A stretch of DNA of 64,000 bases from Tillus elongatus (lineage: Eukaryota; Arthropoda; Insecta; Coleoptera; Cleridae): positions 178,969,631-179,033,630 of the forward strand of contig OZ023264.1 of assembly GCA_964006375.1 (NCBI GenBank), read 5' to 3'. Below the pieces are notes generated by a model that saw only the letters and a program-made list of their open reading frames with translations, was not told where the DNA came from and searched no databases. Position 1 is the stretch's first letter; each line of letters opens with the position of its first letter. A program made the position numbers and the translations under genes. Below, one piece after another: positions 49,690 through 63,862 of this stretch.

Positions 49690-50155
49690 AGCTCAAGGCT
49701 CTCTGAATGCATTATGTTTACAAAATTGTTCTAGACACGCACGCGTTCACGTTCACGTTCGCTGTCATTTTGAAATCCTTGAGGTTAGAAAAGCAATGAA
49801 TATAAATTTGACATTTCTTAAACCACTTACAAGTCGTTTTCTGCTTCATGTATGATCAAATTATAAGACCGCTTACAAATGGTAATTAAAATCTGCCGCT
49901 ATTTTGAAATGCAAAGTACTGAATTTAAATTTGACTTTTCTTAAGACCACTTATACAAGTGCTTTTTAGCTTCACGTATGATCAAATAATAACACAGCTT
50001 AAAAAAAATGGCAGTTATAAAAGTTACCGCCATTTTGAAATCCGTGGGTTCAGAATTCATATCACAAGAGAGTTTGTATTAAAGTTTTTTCTAACTTTCG
50101 AAAACCTTAAGATTGACGTCGTTTTTGTTAAATTTTCATTTTAAATATTCGACCC
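49690..50155. other. no recognisable gene
   Basis: Contains two diverged copies of a ~110-bp unit (AAATTTGACTTTTCTTAAGA and TTTAGCTTCACGTATGATCA-type text at about 49800-49900 and 49915-50010). No coding function. Confidence 0.45.
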
Positions 50156-50257
50156 TAAAAAACGTAACAACTCAAAATTTTCTTCAAACGAGCGGAAATT
50201 AGTGTCGCTAGAGAATATGTGCGAGCGCAGATGTGTGATTGTGTGCGCGTACCTGAG

Positions 50258-50261
<4 letters not shown>

Positions 50262-50343
<82 letters not shown>
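50262..50343. repeat. (TA)n microsatellite
   Basis: Pure TA tract, directly abutted on its right by a jockey LINE 3' end. Confidence 0.95.
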
Positions 50344-50347
<4 letters not shown>

Positions 50348-51270
50348 ATACGGGAGGGAGAAATGCTACATGCAGACCTCATTCACGATACCATAGTGCG
50401 TGGGATTTCGAGGTACTGTAAAACTCCTACTCACTAAAACTCCGCTCACTGGAGTACCGGACCTTAGTCCCTACCTCTGTCGGAAAGATTTCATACAATG
50501 ACGTTTGGGTTTGAATGTTTCCCTTCTGTTTTGCCGCGGGGGCATTAGCGGGTAAGTATAAGCTTTGGGCGCTTATGCCTATGTGGAAGTTGCTCATCGT
50601 AGTCGGTGGCACTACGGAGAAGAGTATTTTGGTGCTAAGCGACTTTTGCTAACTGAGTTGTGGATAGTTGAGTTATAAACTCAAGTATCGAAGGCATTTC
50701 CAGATCAGAATGAACCTGACCGTGACAAACCATGGCGCTCCGGTAACTATTCTCAGAATTTTATTCTGGATGATTTGAAGGGTCTTGATGTGTGTTGCGG
50801 CCGCGGTGGCCCATGCAGGTGATGCATATGTCAAGGCTGGCCGGATGATAACTTTGTACATGAGCAATTTATTGTTCATGGACAATTTGGAATTTATATT
50901 TAGAAGTGGGAACAGCTTCGAGATGAACATCGACGCTTTTCGTCGGGCATGTTGGACATGGAGGCGCCATGTTAAGCGTTTGTCGAGGAAAACCCCGAGG
51001 TATTTGGCGAAATCTTGCAAGGGAATTAGACGGTTGTCTAATGATACGTGTTCGTGAGGTGTGTGTCTCCTCTTAGAGAATAGGACGGCTAAACATTTAT
51101 CGGGGTTTATGGCTAGACAAGATTTCCTATACCAACCTTGCAGCTCGTCTACGGCGGCCTGTAGGCGTTCGGTTATTATCCTCGTCTGAGTGGAGCTGCT
51201 GAGGATGGTAGTGTCGTCTGCGTACGGTGCGTATGTCATGTTTAGGGGCGGTATGTTGCCCTCGTAAATA
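50344..51270 (-). mobile_element. jockey-type LINE, 3' part
   Basis: The 3' end (TTTGATACGGGAGGGAGAAA) meets the TA tract at 50344. The minus strand encodes PPLNMTYAPYADDTTILSSS (51250-51190) with an intact YADD, then GWYRKSCLAINPDKCLAVLF and LSMNNKLLMYKVIIRPALTY, closely matching the element at 46896-48845. It is 5'-truncated near 51265, where another LINE begins. Confidence 0.85.
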
Positions 51271-51655
51271 CCTTCTTTTTTTTTGTCTCGTCCGCAGCCT
51301 TGCCGCCCCGATACCACTGCAACCTTTGGTTGATTGTGCATACCCTTAGTCTTATTCCACCCATTCCAAAATCACTGTGCCTTGAACTAGTCTGGACAGC
51401 GATTGGTAGGGTGAAGTTTTATGTTGCTCTGTCTCCGGTCTAGACTGGCCGTAGATCAGTTGTATTTTGCGGTCCAGAGCTCAACACTCGCACAAGATGT
51501 GCTGGGCTGATTCCTCCCCCTCGCCGCAGAGTCTGCATGCGAGGTCGCCTTCGAACCGCCACATTTTATGCAGGTGTTTCTTGATGGCCATGTGTCCCGT
51601 CAAGAGACCTGTTGTGTTTCTGAGCTGTCCTCTGCTAAGATTTAGCAGCTCCAAC
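51271..51655 (-). mobile_element. RNase H-class LINE tail
   Basis: T run, then TCGTCCGCAGCCTTGCCGCC, and up to the zinc-knuckle region (CRLCGEGEESAQHILCE-type text in reverse) and LLNLSRGQLRNTTGLLTG. It is truncated at 51655 inside a dispersed-family 3' fragment. Confidence 0.8.
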
Positions 51656-51752
51656 TTTCTAATAGGTTTATATAGAAAATTAAGTTATATAAATTTGAAG
51701 CATTTAATAAAAATTCGCTACCATAACGCACTTGCTGCGTCCAGACCTTTTT
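51656..51752 (+). mobile_element. 3' end of a (TA)n-family element
   Basis: AACTTTCTAATAGGTTTATA, then TTCGCTACCATAACGCAC and the hairpin end TTGCTGCGTCCAGACC before a T run. With the TA tract at 50262-50343 this probably represents one element opened by the two LINE tails at 50344-51655. Confidence 0.6.
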
Positions 51753-51774
51753 TAGTTCCACATCGTCACAACGT

Positions 51775-52236
51775 GTGGAAGTATCGCATCGGCGACAAAA
51801 TATTAAAAAAAAAATTTTCGCTTAAAAACGTCGTAAAAAGTATCAAAACACATAGAAAACATGATTTGGGAACGAATTTTTTTAAATCTCGGTCTGGATG
51901 TCTGTCTGTAGCCACGATAACTTTAGAACGAATTGAGATATGGTCTTCAAATTCGGTATACATAGTTGGCACCCGACAAACGAACGGTTCGGATTGTTTT
52001 TGGGTAAAATCGCTATATAGGGGCTAATGGATGAATGAGGGGTGATTTGGTGAAAATTGCCATTTTTTCGTTAAAACTCGAGCAATATAACGTTTTAGAG
52101 TTTATTTATTAGGAAACTTTTAATTTCAACAAACATTTGGTATTTTGTGCTGAACTTAAATTAGGGGTTGCATGCGTGGGGGTGGAATATTGTTGACAAA
52201 AATTTCGAAAAACTTTTTTTGATAAAACGGCGTAAA
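51775..52236 (+). repeat. dispersed repeat, copy 1
   Basis: Contains ACGAACATTTTT-like text, CTGGATGTCTGTCTGTAGCC, TTCAAATTCGGTATACATAG, GCACCCGACAAACGAACG and TTGTTTTTGGGTAAAATCGC. A diverged copy in the same orientation begins after the Penelope element at 53564. Confidence 0.65.
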
Positions 52237-52290
52237 AAGTCTCAAACATATAAGTACACTTGGAGAACCCAAATCACCACAACACATTTT

Positions 52291-52345
52291 AAAAGACCTG
52301 ACGATCGTTTCACTAACCAAGTTAGCGTCATCAGAGGATGAAACA
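52291..52345 (-). ncRNA. candidate hammerhead ribozyme in left pLTR
   Basis: On the minus strand: ATCCT, CTGATGA (52334-52328), a hairpin CGCTAAC-TTG-GTTAGT, GAAAC (52311-52307), GATC and GTC (52302-52300), then AGG. This gives the conserved CUGAUGA...GAAA core, a two-pair stem III (AC/GU) with loop GAUC, the cleavage triplet GUC, and stem I CCU/AGG. One C after the CUGAUGA box is unpaired in the best stem II register. Confidence 0.65.
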
Positions 52346-52494
52346 TTCTAAATAGTTAAACAACTAACATCAACTTATATACAGGATCTTAGGTAAAGAG
52401 ATCGAACTGAGATGGGAAACTAGTCGCAGGCAAATTCCACAGTGTATTGTATTTTTATCTGATTTACTAAAAAATTCAGACTGGCCTCAGTTAA

Positions 52495-53097
52495 TTTAAT
52501 TTTCCTTTAAACAAATGTAGATATACCAAAGAATTAAATTATATTAAGAACGTGGCCGAATATTATAATGGATACACTGCTTGCCTCGTGGAAAAATTAA
52601 TCAACAAACAGAAAACAAAGAAAATGCTGACGGAATCAACGACGTTCAGAAGAGAAAAATCGGAAAAAAACTTTGTTTGCTTGCCATTTGAACCTAGAAT
52701 CACGAGGGGTCTAGACAGCATTTTTAAAAAAGTCAACTTACAGCTAACGTTTTCAACAACAAATACCTTTAAAAACTTGCTAGGTAACCCAAAAGACAAG
52801 GATAGCACGGACAAAATGTCGAGAATTTATGAAATAAGCTGTAAAGATTGTACTCTTGAATATGTCGGACAAACAAAAAGATCGATTGAAATTAGATTCA
52901 AAGAATACATATCCCAATTACGTTACGGTACTGTAGATATGTCTGCCGTCGCCCGACACATTTGGGATAATAATCATCACGTTGATAAAGATAATCTGAA
53001 ATTAATAAAAAATGTTAGACAACCAGGACAGCTAAACGCGTTCGAAAGCGTATATATTGCGAAATATAGTTACAACAAAAAATGTATGAACGCTTGA
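52495..53097 (+). CDS. Penelope GIY-YIG endonuclease region (partial ORF)
   Basis: The frame is open from 52495 (just after a stop) to a TGA at 53095-53097, about 200 residues. No internal ATG is needed, because it is the C-terminal end of a longer pol. N-terminal text FPLNKCRYTKELNYIKNV and FRREKSEKNFVCLPF belongs to the RT-endonuclease linker. The GIY-YIG core reads RIYEISCKDCTLEYVGQTKR followed by IEIRFKEYI; in place of GIY stands IYE, and of YIG, YVG, as usual in this family. A CKDC pair and HIWDNNHH supply the CCHH-type residues typical of Penelope endonucleases. FESVYI near the C terminus holds the expected catalytic Glu. It nicks target DNA for retrotransposition. The frame is unbroken, which suggests recent insertion. 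Confidence 0.9.
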   Translation, partial: FNFPLNKCRYTKELNYIKNVAEYYNGYTACLVEKLINKQKTKKMLTESTTFRREKSEKNFVCLPFEPRITRGLDSIFKKVNLQLTFSTTNTFKNLLGNPKDKDSTDKMSRIYEISCKDCTLEYVGQTKRSIEIRFKEYISQLRYGTVDMSAVARHIWDNNHHVDKDNLKLIKNVRQPGQLNAFESVYIAKYSYNKKCMNA

Positions 53098-53417
53098 CCA
53101 CCGCCAATTACGAGTCACCTGATCGATTGCTTTGCTAAATAAAATTCCCACGTTTCAGCACGTTCTAAAGATAACATAAGTATACAGATATTGCCGCCAA
53201 AGCAATCTATGTTAATTTAGCTGTCGTTGAACCTTCTCAAAACTATTACAGATGGACACTTTTTAGATAAAGCAGTAGCGATAGCGCAAAGACCTTGTCC
53301 GGCGATAAAAATACAATACACTGTGGAATTTGCCTGCGACTAGTTTCCCATATCAGTTCGATCTCTTTACCTAAGATCTGGTATATAAGTTGTTGTTAGT
53401 TGTTTAAGTATTTAGAA

Positions 53418-53472
53418 TGTTTCGTCCTCTGATGACGCTAACTTGGTTAGTGAAACGATCGTAAGGTCTTTT
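53418..53472 (+). ncRNA. candidate hammerhead ribozyme in right pLTR
   Basis: Plus strand: GTCCT, CTGATGA (53429-53435), CGCTAAC-TTG-GTTAGT, GAAAC (53452-53456), GATC, GTA (53461-53463), AGG. Same fold as the left copy with GUA as the cleavage triplet, which is an allowed GUH. It lies in the sense direction downstream of the endonuclease frame. Confidence 0.65.
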
Positions 53473-53563
53473 AAAATGTGTTGTGGTGATTTGGGTTCTC
53501 CAAGTGTACTTATCAGTGCTCATCACAGGTTCAAATCTTCACTTAGTAAGTCTCAAACATATA

Positions 53564-54090
53564 GAAAACTTGATTCTGTAACGAACATTTTTTGTCTGTC
53601 TGGCGGTCTGTCGGCATGTACGTCTGTCTGTTAAATAGGCGCAATAACTCTCAAACGAATTTTATATCATCTTCAAATTTGGTATTCAGTTAGCACCCGA
53701 CAAAGGAACGTTTCGAATTGTTTTTGGGTAAAATCGCTTCGGGGGGGTAGGTGACAAATAAGTAAATATATAAATAAATGAATAAATAAATGGACATTTT
53801 TTTCAATAAAACTTGGGTAATAGAACGTTTCAAAAGTTTATGGGTACAAGAATACAAATATTATCTTTGTGGTCAAGTCATGGGCCCTAAATTCATTCCT
53901 TGAGAATGTCTTTCTGAAGAGAATAAATATCACTGCTATGTGGAAGTTATGATTCAATTTGCCGCGCTATTTAATTCGCTACTGCGGTCTTTTTTATAAG
54001 GATGTAATAAAAGGGCACAAAAAAAACTTACCGCGGTGCGACCACTCGTAGTTTTTGTGCAATTTTTTTTTGCTGCGATTTGAAAAAAGT
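53564..54090 (+). repeat. dispersed repeat, copy 2, and spacer
   Basis: The part to about 53860 aligns with 51775-52110 (GCACCCGACAAAGGAACG, TTGTTTTTGGGTAAAATCGC) and includes an AAAT-type simple repeat. The rest to 54090 is AT-rich spacer. Confidence 0.6.
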
Positions 54091-54091
54091 T

Positions 54092-54725
<634 letters not shown>

Positions 54726-55009
54726 CATATTTTGGTTAAAGGATAAGCAATTTGTTTTTTTTTTTTGGCAATGCATTTTTAATCCTATAGTGTTGGAACT
54801 GGACCTGCTGAACTTAGTATGATATCTTAGGCAACACACAATACACAACATATAAAACCATTGTGTTACTTCTTATAAGTGTTGCTCTATGTAATGTGTC
54901 GCAGTTTGTAGGTCAGTTTACAATGCGAGAAATCTTCAAATAGTACATGTAAAGGATTTTAGCCATAGATAAAGCTTTTAAGAGTCAAAGTCGCAGGTAA
55001 CCAAATATA
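54726..55009. other. spacer, nothing recognised
   Basis: AT-rich DNA between two dispersed-family copies. Confidence 0.4.
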
Positions 55010-55355
55010 AACAAGATATCCACCCGATTTCATTAAAATAGCGCTGTAATTTTCGGAGAAAAAAAATTTTTTTGAAAGAAAATTTAAAATGTGATTTACT
55101 CAATTTTCTATAAACTTAGAAAGTTGAATTTGGTATGAAGTAAGGCCTTTCCGAAGGCAACATATGTAGTAAATTTCATTAAAACAGCTTTGTTATTTAC
55201 GGAGAAAAATTTTTTTTTAAAAGAAAATTCAAAATGTTCCCGGAAAATCCCGTCCGATTTTCCTGGCTAACGCACTCATCCAAGCCATTAATAAAAGAAA
55301 GGCACTTGCCGAGTTTCATTTAAATCGGTTAATTATTTTTTGAGTTATCAGACGG

Positions 55356-55443
<88 letters not shown>

Positions 55444-55577
55444 CATATAAAAATTGAAACTGACCCCGGATATGGGTTCTAGAGGTCCCAGTTCGCGCTC
55501 ATTTGAAAAAATTTTTGCAAAGTCTCACCATCGATACCTCTCTAATAGTGATCTTTTTTTAATAAAAATTCACTAAA
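55010..55577 (-). mobile_element. (TA)n-family element lacking its hairpin end
   Basis: CATTAAAATAGCGCTGTAAT starts the recognisable part. AAACTTAGAAAGTTGAATTT, CGATTTTCCTGGCTAACGCA, (TA)n at about 55360-55441, TTGAAACTGACCCCGGATAT and CCATCGATACCTCTCTAATA follow, ending AATAAAAATTCACTAAA. Tandem neighbour of the copy at 54092. Confidence 0.7.
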
Positions 55578-55987
55578 AATCGCCATTACAATATTATTAA
55601 ACAATAAAGATATGAATAAAGAATATTCCTAGAAATGTTATTTTATTGTAAAAACCCGGTTCATTTGATATTCAAAATATAAGATTATATAAAACAAATA
55701 AAAAGACGATTGGTATAAATATGTATTTTGCAAACAGATAAATGGCCATAGATAATATAATAATTTACTTTGATGTATTGTGTTTACAATAGACTATCAG
55801 ACAGTGATTAGGCAGTTTATCTTCAGAGTAATCTTAATAATCTTATAGCACTAACCTCTATTTAAGACCTGATAAGCCAATGACCAATGACACTTAAGCT
55901 TACATCATTAAATTTAATTTGTATAAGTTGTAAGATATAAGTTACATATTAATATTATTAACATCTCGACCTTCAAGCAGGCACAAC
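55578..55987. promoter_or_regulatory. 5' flank of the beta-mannosidase gene
   Basis: AT-rich upstream region of about 410 bases between a repeat and the start codon. The promoter should be here, but I see no element that I can assign. Confidence 0.35.
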
Positions 55988-59755
<3,768 letters not shown>

Positions 59756-59953
59756 GTATGTATTGCCTTACTTTTTTAAATTTCTTTCAGGAAGCATCAT
59801 CGCTCGGGCATCTCCTTAAAGTCGCACCCCCTCGCTTAGGGGTGCAGGGCACAGGCGATTCATTAGGCATTAAGCATTAAGTCAGAACAACTAAACCAGT
59901 CAAGACGTCTGTAGTCTTTATATGTCATACAATCCATTATACAAATATACATA
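59756..59953. other. intron sequence
   Basis: Starts with the GTATGT donor after MANBA exon 3. Contains a short hairpin GCACCCC-CTCGCTTA-GGGGTGC near 59825-59846 of no known function. Confidence 0.5.
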
Positions 59954-61778
59954 CAGGGTGGCGCATTGAAAACGAAACACACCGATTTGCGTCCAGAGAA
60001 TTTTTTTTTAAGAAACGCTGTAATAGGGAACATGGGTCGAGTGTTACATCATTTCAAAGCTCTTTCTTTTCTGAAATCAGCACACAAATTTTTTTGGAAG
60101 TTTTATCAACTCGTTTAAAAATTATTCACAGTTGAAGTTGCAAACATGTATTTCATTCATTGTGATAAGAAATGCACTAATTAGTCAATTTTTCGTTAAA
60201 AAAAAACAAAACCAAATGTTCAAAAATGTTTATTCGGTTAAGTAAGTATTCAAATTATTGACCACCAGCTTCCAGACAAAAGTACAATTTTTTTTCAAAC
60301 CGAGCTCTGACATTCTGGAGCATTTGTGGAGTTGCTAGACGACATTCTTGAACAATGCGTCGTCGTAATTCTTCCAGAGACTCCGGTTCTGTTGCGTAAA
60401 TTCTACTCTTTAAATGGCCCCATAGAAAGAAGTCTAAAGGGGTTAAGTCCGGTGATCTAGGGGGCCACTCAATAGCACCTCTACGCCTAATCCATTGAGC
60501 TGGAAACTCTCTGTTCAAAAACTCCCTAACACGTTGTGAAAAATGCGGAGGAGCTCCATCTTGTTGAAACACTAATTGATTTTCTTGATAGTGATCATTT
60601 TCAACAATGTCAATTAGTAGAGGGTAAACTATATCTTCTAGTAACTCCAAATACGTTTCGCCACTCAAATTGCCATCAAGAAAAATTGGTCCGATTAAAC
60701 AGTCTCTAAAAATGCCAGTCCAGACATTCAATTTCTGTGGAGTTTGAGTGTGGACTTCTTGAAAATTTCTTGGATTATTATCTGCCCAATAACGACAATT
60801 ATGACGATTGACTGTAGAGTTTAATAAATACGTACACTCGTCTGAAAAACAGATATTGAACAGAAAGTTCCCGTTATCAGCTATTCGTTAAGTCATAACT
60901 TCACAAAACTCCAGCCGCCGATCAAAATCATCTTCATTCAGTTGTTGTACAAGATGATTTTTATACGGATGAAATTTATGATGCTTCAATATTCGCTGAA
61001 TAGTTCTTCTTTTGATGTTTGAAACAGTGGCCAATTTTTTCGTGCTCAAAGTTGGGTCTGCAGCAATTTGTCCTAAAACTTCAATCTCAGTAATCTCATT
61101 TCTAACCGGAAATTCACGTTCAGGATCCCGTTTTTTGTTGGCTACTGAACCACTTTGTCGAAACTTTGCAACCAACTCCAAAATGTATTTTCTATTAACA
61201 TGTCTGTTCGGATGTTGTTCATTAAACAAATTTGCGGTACAGTTGGCACAGTCATCGTTTTTGAAAAAAAAAGAGTAATTATTTCAACTCTTTCTTCTAC
61301 AGAATACACCATTGTGAAATTAATTTTCGGTAGTACTATCAAGTATTAAACCAACCGATAAACTGAAATAATAAACCGCATTTCTCTCATTCCGATAAGA
61401 AATGTTCTGATAGTCAATTTTTTGTTTACAAACCAACAAAACATTGACTATCAGCACATTTCTTATCGGAATGAGTGAAATGCGTTTTTGCATCTTCAAC
61501 TGTGAATAATTTTTAAACGAGTTGATAAAACTTCAAAAAAAATTAGTTTGCTGAATTCAGAAAAGAAAGAGCTTTCAAATGATGTAACACTGGACCCATG
61601 TTCCCTATTTAAAATATAAGGGTTGTTATCACCACCCTTAAGGGGTTGATGTGACAAAGTTCAGTTTTATGTCAAAACATGTCCCACTCAATATTAAAAT
61701 TGACAAGTTTCAGCGTTTCTTAAAAAAAAAATTATCTGGACGCAAATCGGTCTGTTTCGTTTTCAATGCGTCAGCCTA
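59954..61778 (-). mobile_element. mariner-superfamily element with inverted termini and TA target duplication
   Basis: The left terminus CAGGGTGGCGCATTGAAAAC is inverted at the right (GTTTTCAATGCGTCAGCCTA). TA flanks both ends (59952-59953 and 61779-61780). The inverted region extends about 170-190 bases, with TTAAACGAGTTGATAAAACT on the right mirrored on the left. The right repeat holds about 90 extra bases. A second palindrome (GATAAGAAATGTTCTGATAG mirrored by CTATCAGCACATTTCTTATC) lies at about 61376-61485. One transposase gene is inside. Confidence 0.88.
60255..61312 (-). pseudogene. mariner-type transposase, one stop and one frameshift
   Basis: The start ATG at 61312 begins MVYSVEERVEIITLFF. 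A one-base shift in an A run (plus strand 61262-61272) breaks the frame just before NEQHPNRHVNRKYILELVAK, and one in-frame stop (60890-60888) interrupts before RIADNGNFLFNICFSDE. Otherwise the frame is complete to 60255, about 350 residues. Catalytic boxes: FSDECTYLL (Asp), VFQQDGAPPHFS (Asp) and PPRSPDLTPLDFFLWGHL (Asp), the last in the usual DD34D-type position. The N-terminal half has helix-turn-helix text TLSTKKLATVSNIKRRTIQR. Only two lesions, so a recently active family. Confidence 0.85.
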
Positions 61779-61780
61779 TA

Positions 61781-62190
61781 TATATATATACATTATATCT
61801 TTTATACAAAATACAAGGTAAACTACTGTAATTCATTTCTATATCACATAGTTATAGTGTTAAGTGTGAATAGTGTCTTGTACGTACAATAATAGTTATA
61901 TAAAAACGCCAGTAAGTAATCCAAGAGTGTTAGTGTTGTTAACCACCCTTTAAATCCATGCAGCAAAATAAATCACTCAATTAGTGTTGCACAACAACAT
62001 CCGGCTCAAACAGTCAAGAATAAGGCGGGTAGTCATAACAAAGGCATATGTGTGTGTTTCACAACAAAGAGCATCAACATAGAATTAATATCAGATGGTA
62101 AGGCTAGATGTATTCTCACCACAATTATAAGTACAGAGAACATGTACGGGCACTACAGAAGGAGAAGACGGAAAGATTAATAAAACTAAA
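61781..62190. other. spacer before the LINE endonuclease
   Basis: May contain 5' sequence of the LINE, but no ORF1 is readable. Confidence 0.4.
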
Positions 62191-63578
62191 ATGAAGGTGC
62201 TCCAAGTAAATGTGGATAGGAGCAAAAGGGCGATGGATTTATTAATAAACAAATGTAATAGGGAAGACATAATGTTAGCAATAACAGCTGAACCCAACAA
62301 ACACATGGCGGGGGCAAACGCCAAATGGGTAACAGACGAAAATGTAAATGCAGCAATATATGTTACAAATAGCAAAACACAAGTATACAGAATGGGAAGG
62401 GGTAAAGGCTATGTATGGATTGAAATGATTGACATAGTTCTGTACTCCTGCTATGTATCACCTGCAATTGGAGAAGAAGACTTCCAGAAATTTATAACCT
62501 TCTTAAACAGAGACATTAGGCAACATAAGAAGAATATATTAATTGGAGGGGACTTTAATGCAAAAGCCTATAGTTGGGGCTCAGCAAGAGAAGACAAAAA
62601 TGGAAAAGCGTTGACAGAATGGATGTGCCAGGTGGACTATATTATATTGAATGATGGTAGACTTCCAACATTCGAAAGAAATGGAGGATCGTCATATATC
62701 GACGTAACCATGTGTTCATCAAGTCTGCAGAGATACGTGAGAGAACGAGGAGAACCTGAGCTACCACAAAAATATCCTTTTTGAGATATCAGCCCGATAA
62801 CTAGTGCCCAGCAAACTTGAACAATCAAAGGGTGGACGTATAAGGCTGAATATAAAGGGAAACTACTATAAGAAATAGAGGTACAAACAAAGCAGAAAAG
62901 CTATGAAGGCAGTGTCAAAGAACTGAATAGAGCACTAGAAAGAGCGTGTGAGGTGTGCTTGAAGAGGAAACATCAATACAGCAGACGAAAAGGTGCATAT
63001 TGGTGGAATGAAGAGATCGCCAAAATCAGAATCGAATCTACAAAGGCGAGAAGGAAGGTCACTAGAATCAATAGGAAAAAAACATCACAAGTAGTGATAG
63101 AGGAAGCACAGAATCAATACAAGGAAAGCTGTAAGAAATTAAAGACAGCAATAACAAAGGCAAAGAAACAGGCATGGGACTCTCTTTGTAAAAAAATAGA
63201 TGATGATATTTGGGGACTAGGGTACAAGATTATCACAGGTAAAATTGGTACAAGAACACCAATGACAATAAGTGATGACGAACAAAATAAGATAGCGCAG
63301 GAATTGTTCCCTAAACACGAAGTCAAAGAATGGCCGAGAGTGGAGGTGAAGTCGGAGGATATTCCAACTAGTACAGATGAAGAAATAAGGAAAGCAGGCA
63401 AAAGAATGAAATCTGGTAAAGCTGCAGGCCCGAATGGTATACCGATCGAGGTAGTTAAGGCAGTAGCAGAACAGAAACTGGAGATATTACAAGTTACGAT
63501 AAATAAACTAATCAGTGATGTAAGTTTTCCGTCAGAATGAAACACTGCTCGATTGGTGTTATTAGAAAAGCCACAGCA
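62191..63578 (+). mobile_element. R1-type LINE, ORF2 N-terminal half (endonuclease)
   Basis: The frame starts at an ATG with KVLQVNVDRSKRAMDLLINK. The apurinic-type endonuclease signature follows: LIGGDFNAKAYSWGS and SSYIDVTMCS near 62540-62720, then a stop/frameshift at about 62784. A second frame (62953-63540) continues with KGAYWWNEEIAKIRIESTKA, KKQAWDSLCKK and KRMKSGKAAGPNGIPIEVVK, the entry to the reverse transcriptase. At 63579 it is cut by a dispersed-family fragment, so the catalytic RT is missing. Confidence 0.85.
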
Positions 63579-63862
63579 TGTGCCTTCTTTTTGTAAGTGG
63601 CTTGGATAAGTTGGTTAGCCAGGAAAATCGAACGAGATTTTCCGGGAAAATTTTGGGTTTTCTTTCGAAAAAAATTGTATCTCAAGAAATATAAAAGCTA
63701 TCGTAACCAAATTTGGTACGTAAGTTAACGATATTAAAAGGAAACTATATACCAAAATTTATATTTATATGTTGAAAGAAAAAAAGTTATAAAAAATGTT
63801 TGGTGCCAGATCATTTCTATGAAAATTCACTACCATAACGCACTTGCTGTGTCCAGACTTTT
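63579..63862 (+). mobile_element. 3' part of a (TA)n-family element
   Basis: TAAGTGGCTTGGATAAGTTG, GGTTAGCCAGGAAAATCGAA, then CCAGATCATTTCTATGAAAA, TTCACTACCATAACGCAC and TTGCTGTGTCCAGACT before a T run. The left half and TA tract are absent. The hairpin has one substitution. Confidence 0.7.

Larger units (their letters stand above)
52253..53547 (+). mobile_element. Penelope-like retroelement with inverted pLTRs and 16-bp target duplication
   Basis: A 1295-bp insertion flanked by AAGTCTCAAACATATA at 52237-52252 and 53548-53563. The terminal ~200 bases (about 52253-52460 and 53303-53512) are inverted copies, for example TGGAGAACCCAAATCACCAC mirrored by GTGGTGATTTGGGTTCTCCA. The right side has about 35 extra bases beyond the copied part. 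Between them lies a single open frame ending in a GIY-YIG endonuclease. pLTR-like repeats plus this endonuclease are diagnostic of Penelope-like elements. The reverse transcriptase is missing, so the copy is 5'-truncated and non-autonomous. Confidence 0.93.

Noticed and set aside
59825..59846. Perfect 7-bp hairpin with 8-base loop, considered as an RNA element
   Set aside because: Too short and isolated to assign as a functional RNA. It is in an intron with no supporting motif.
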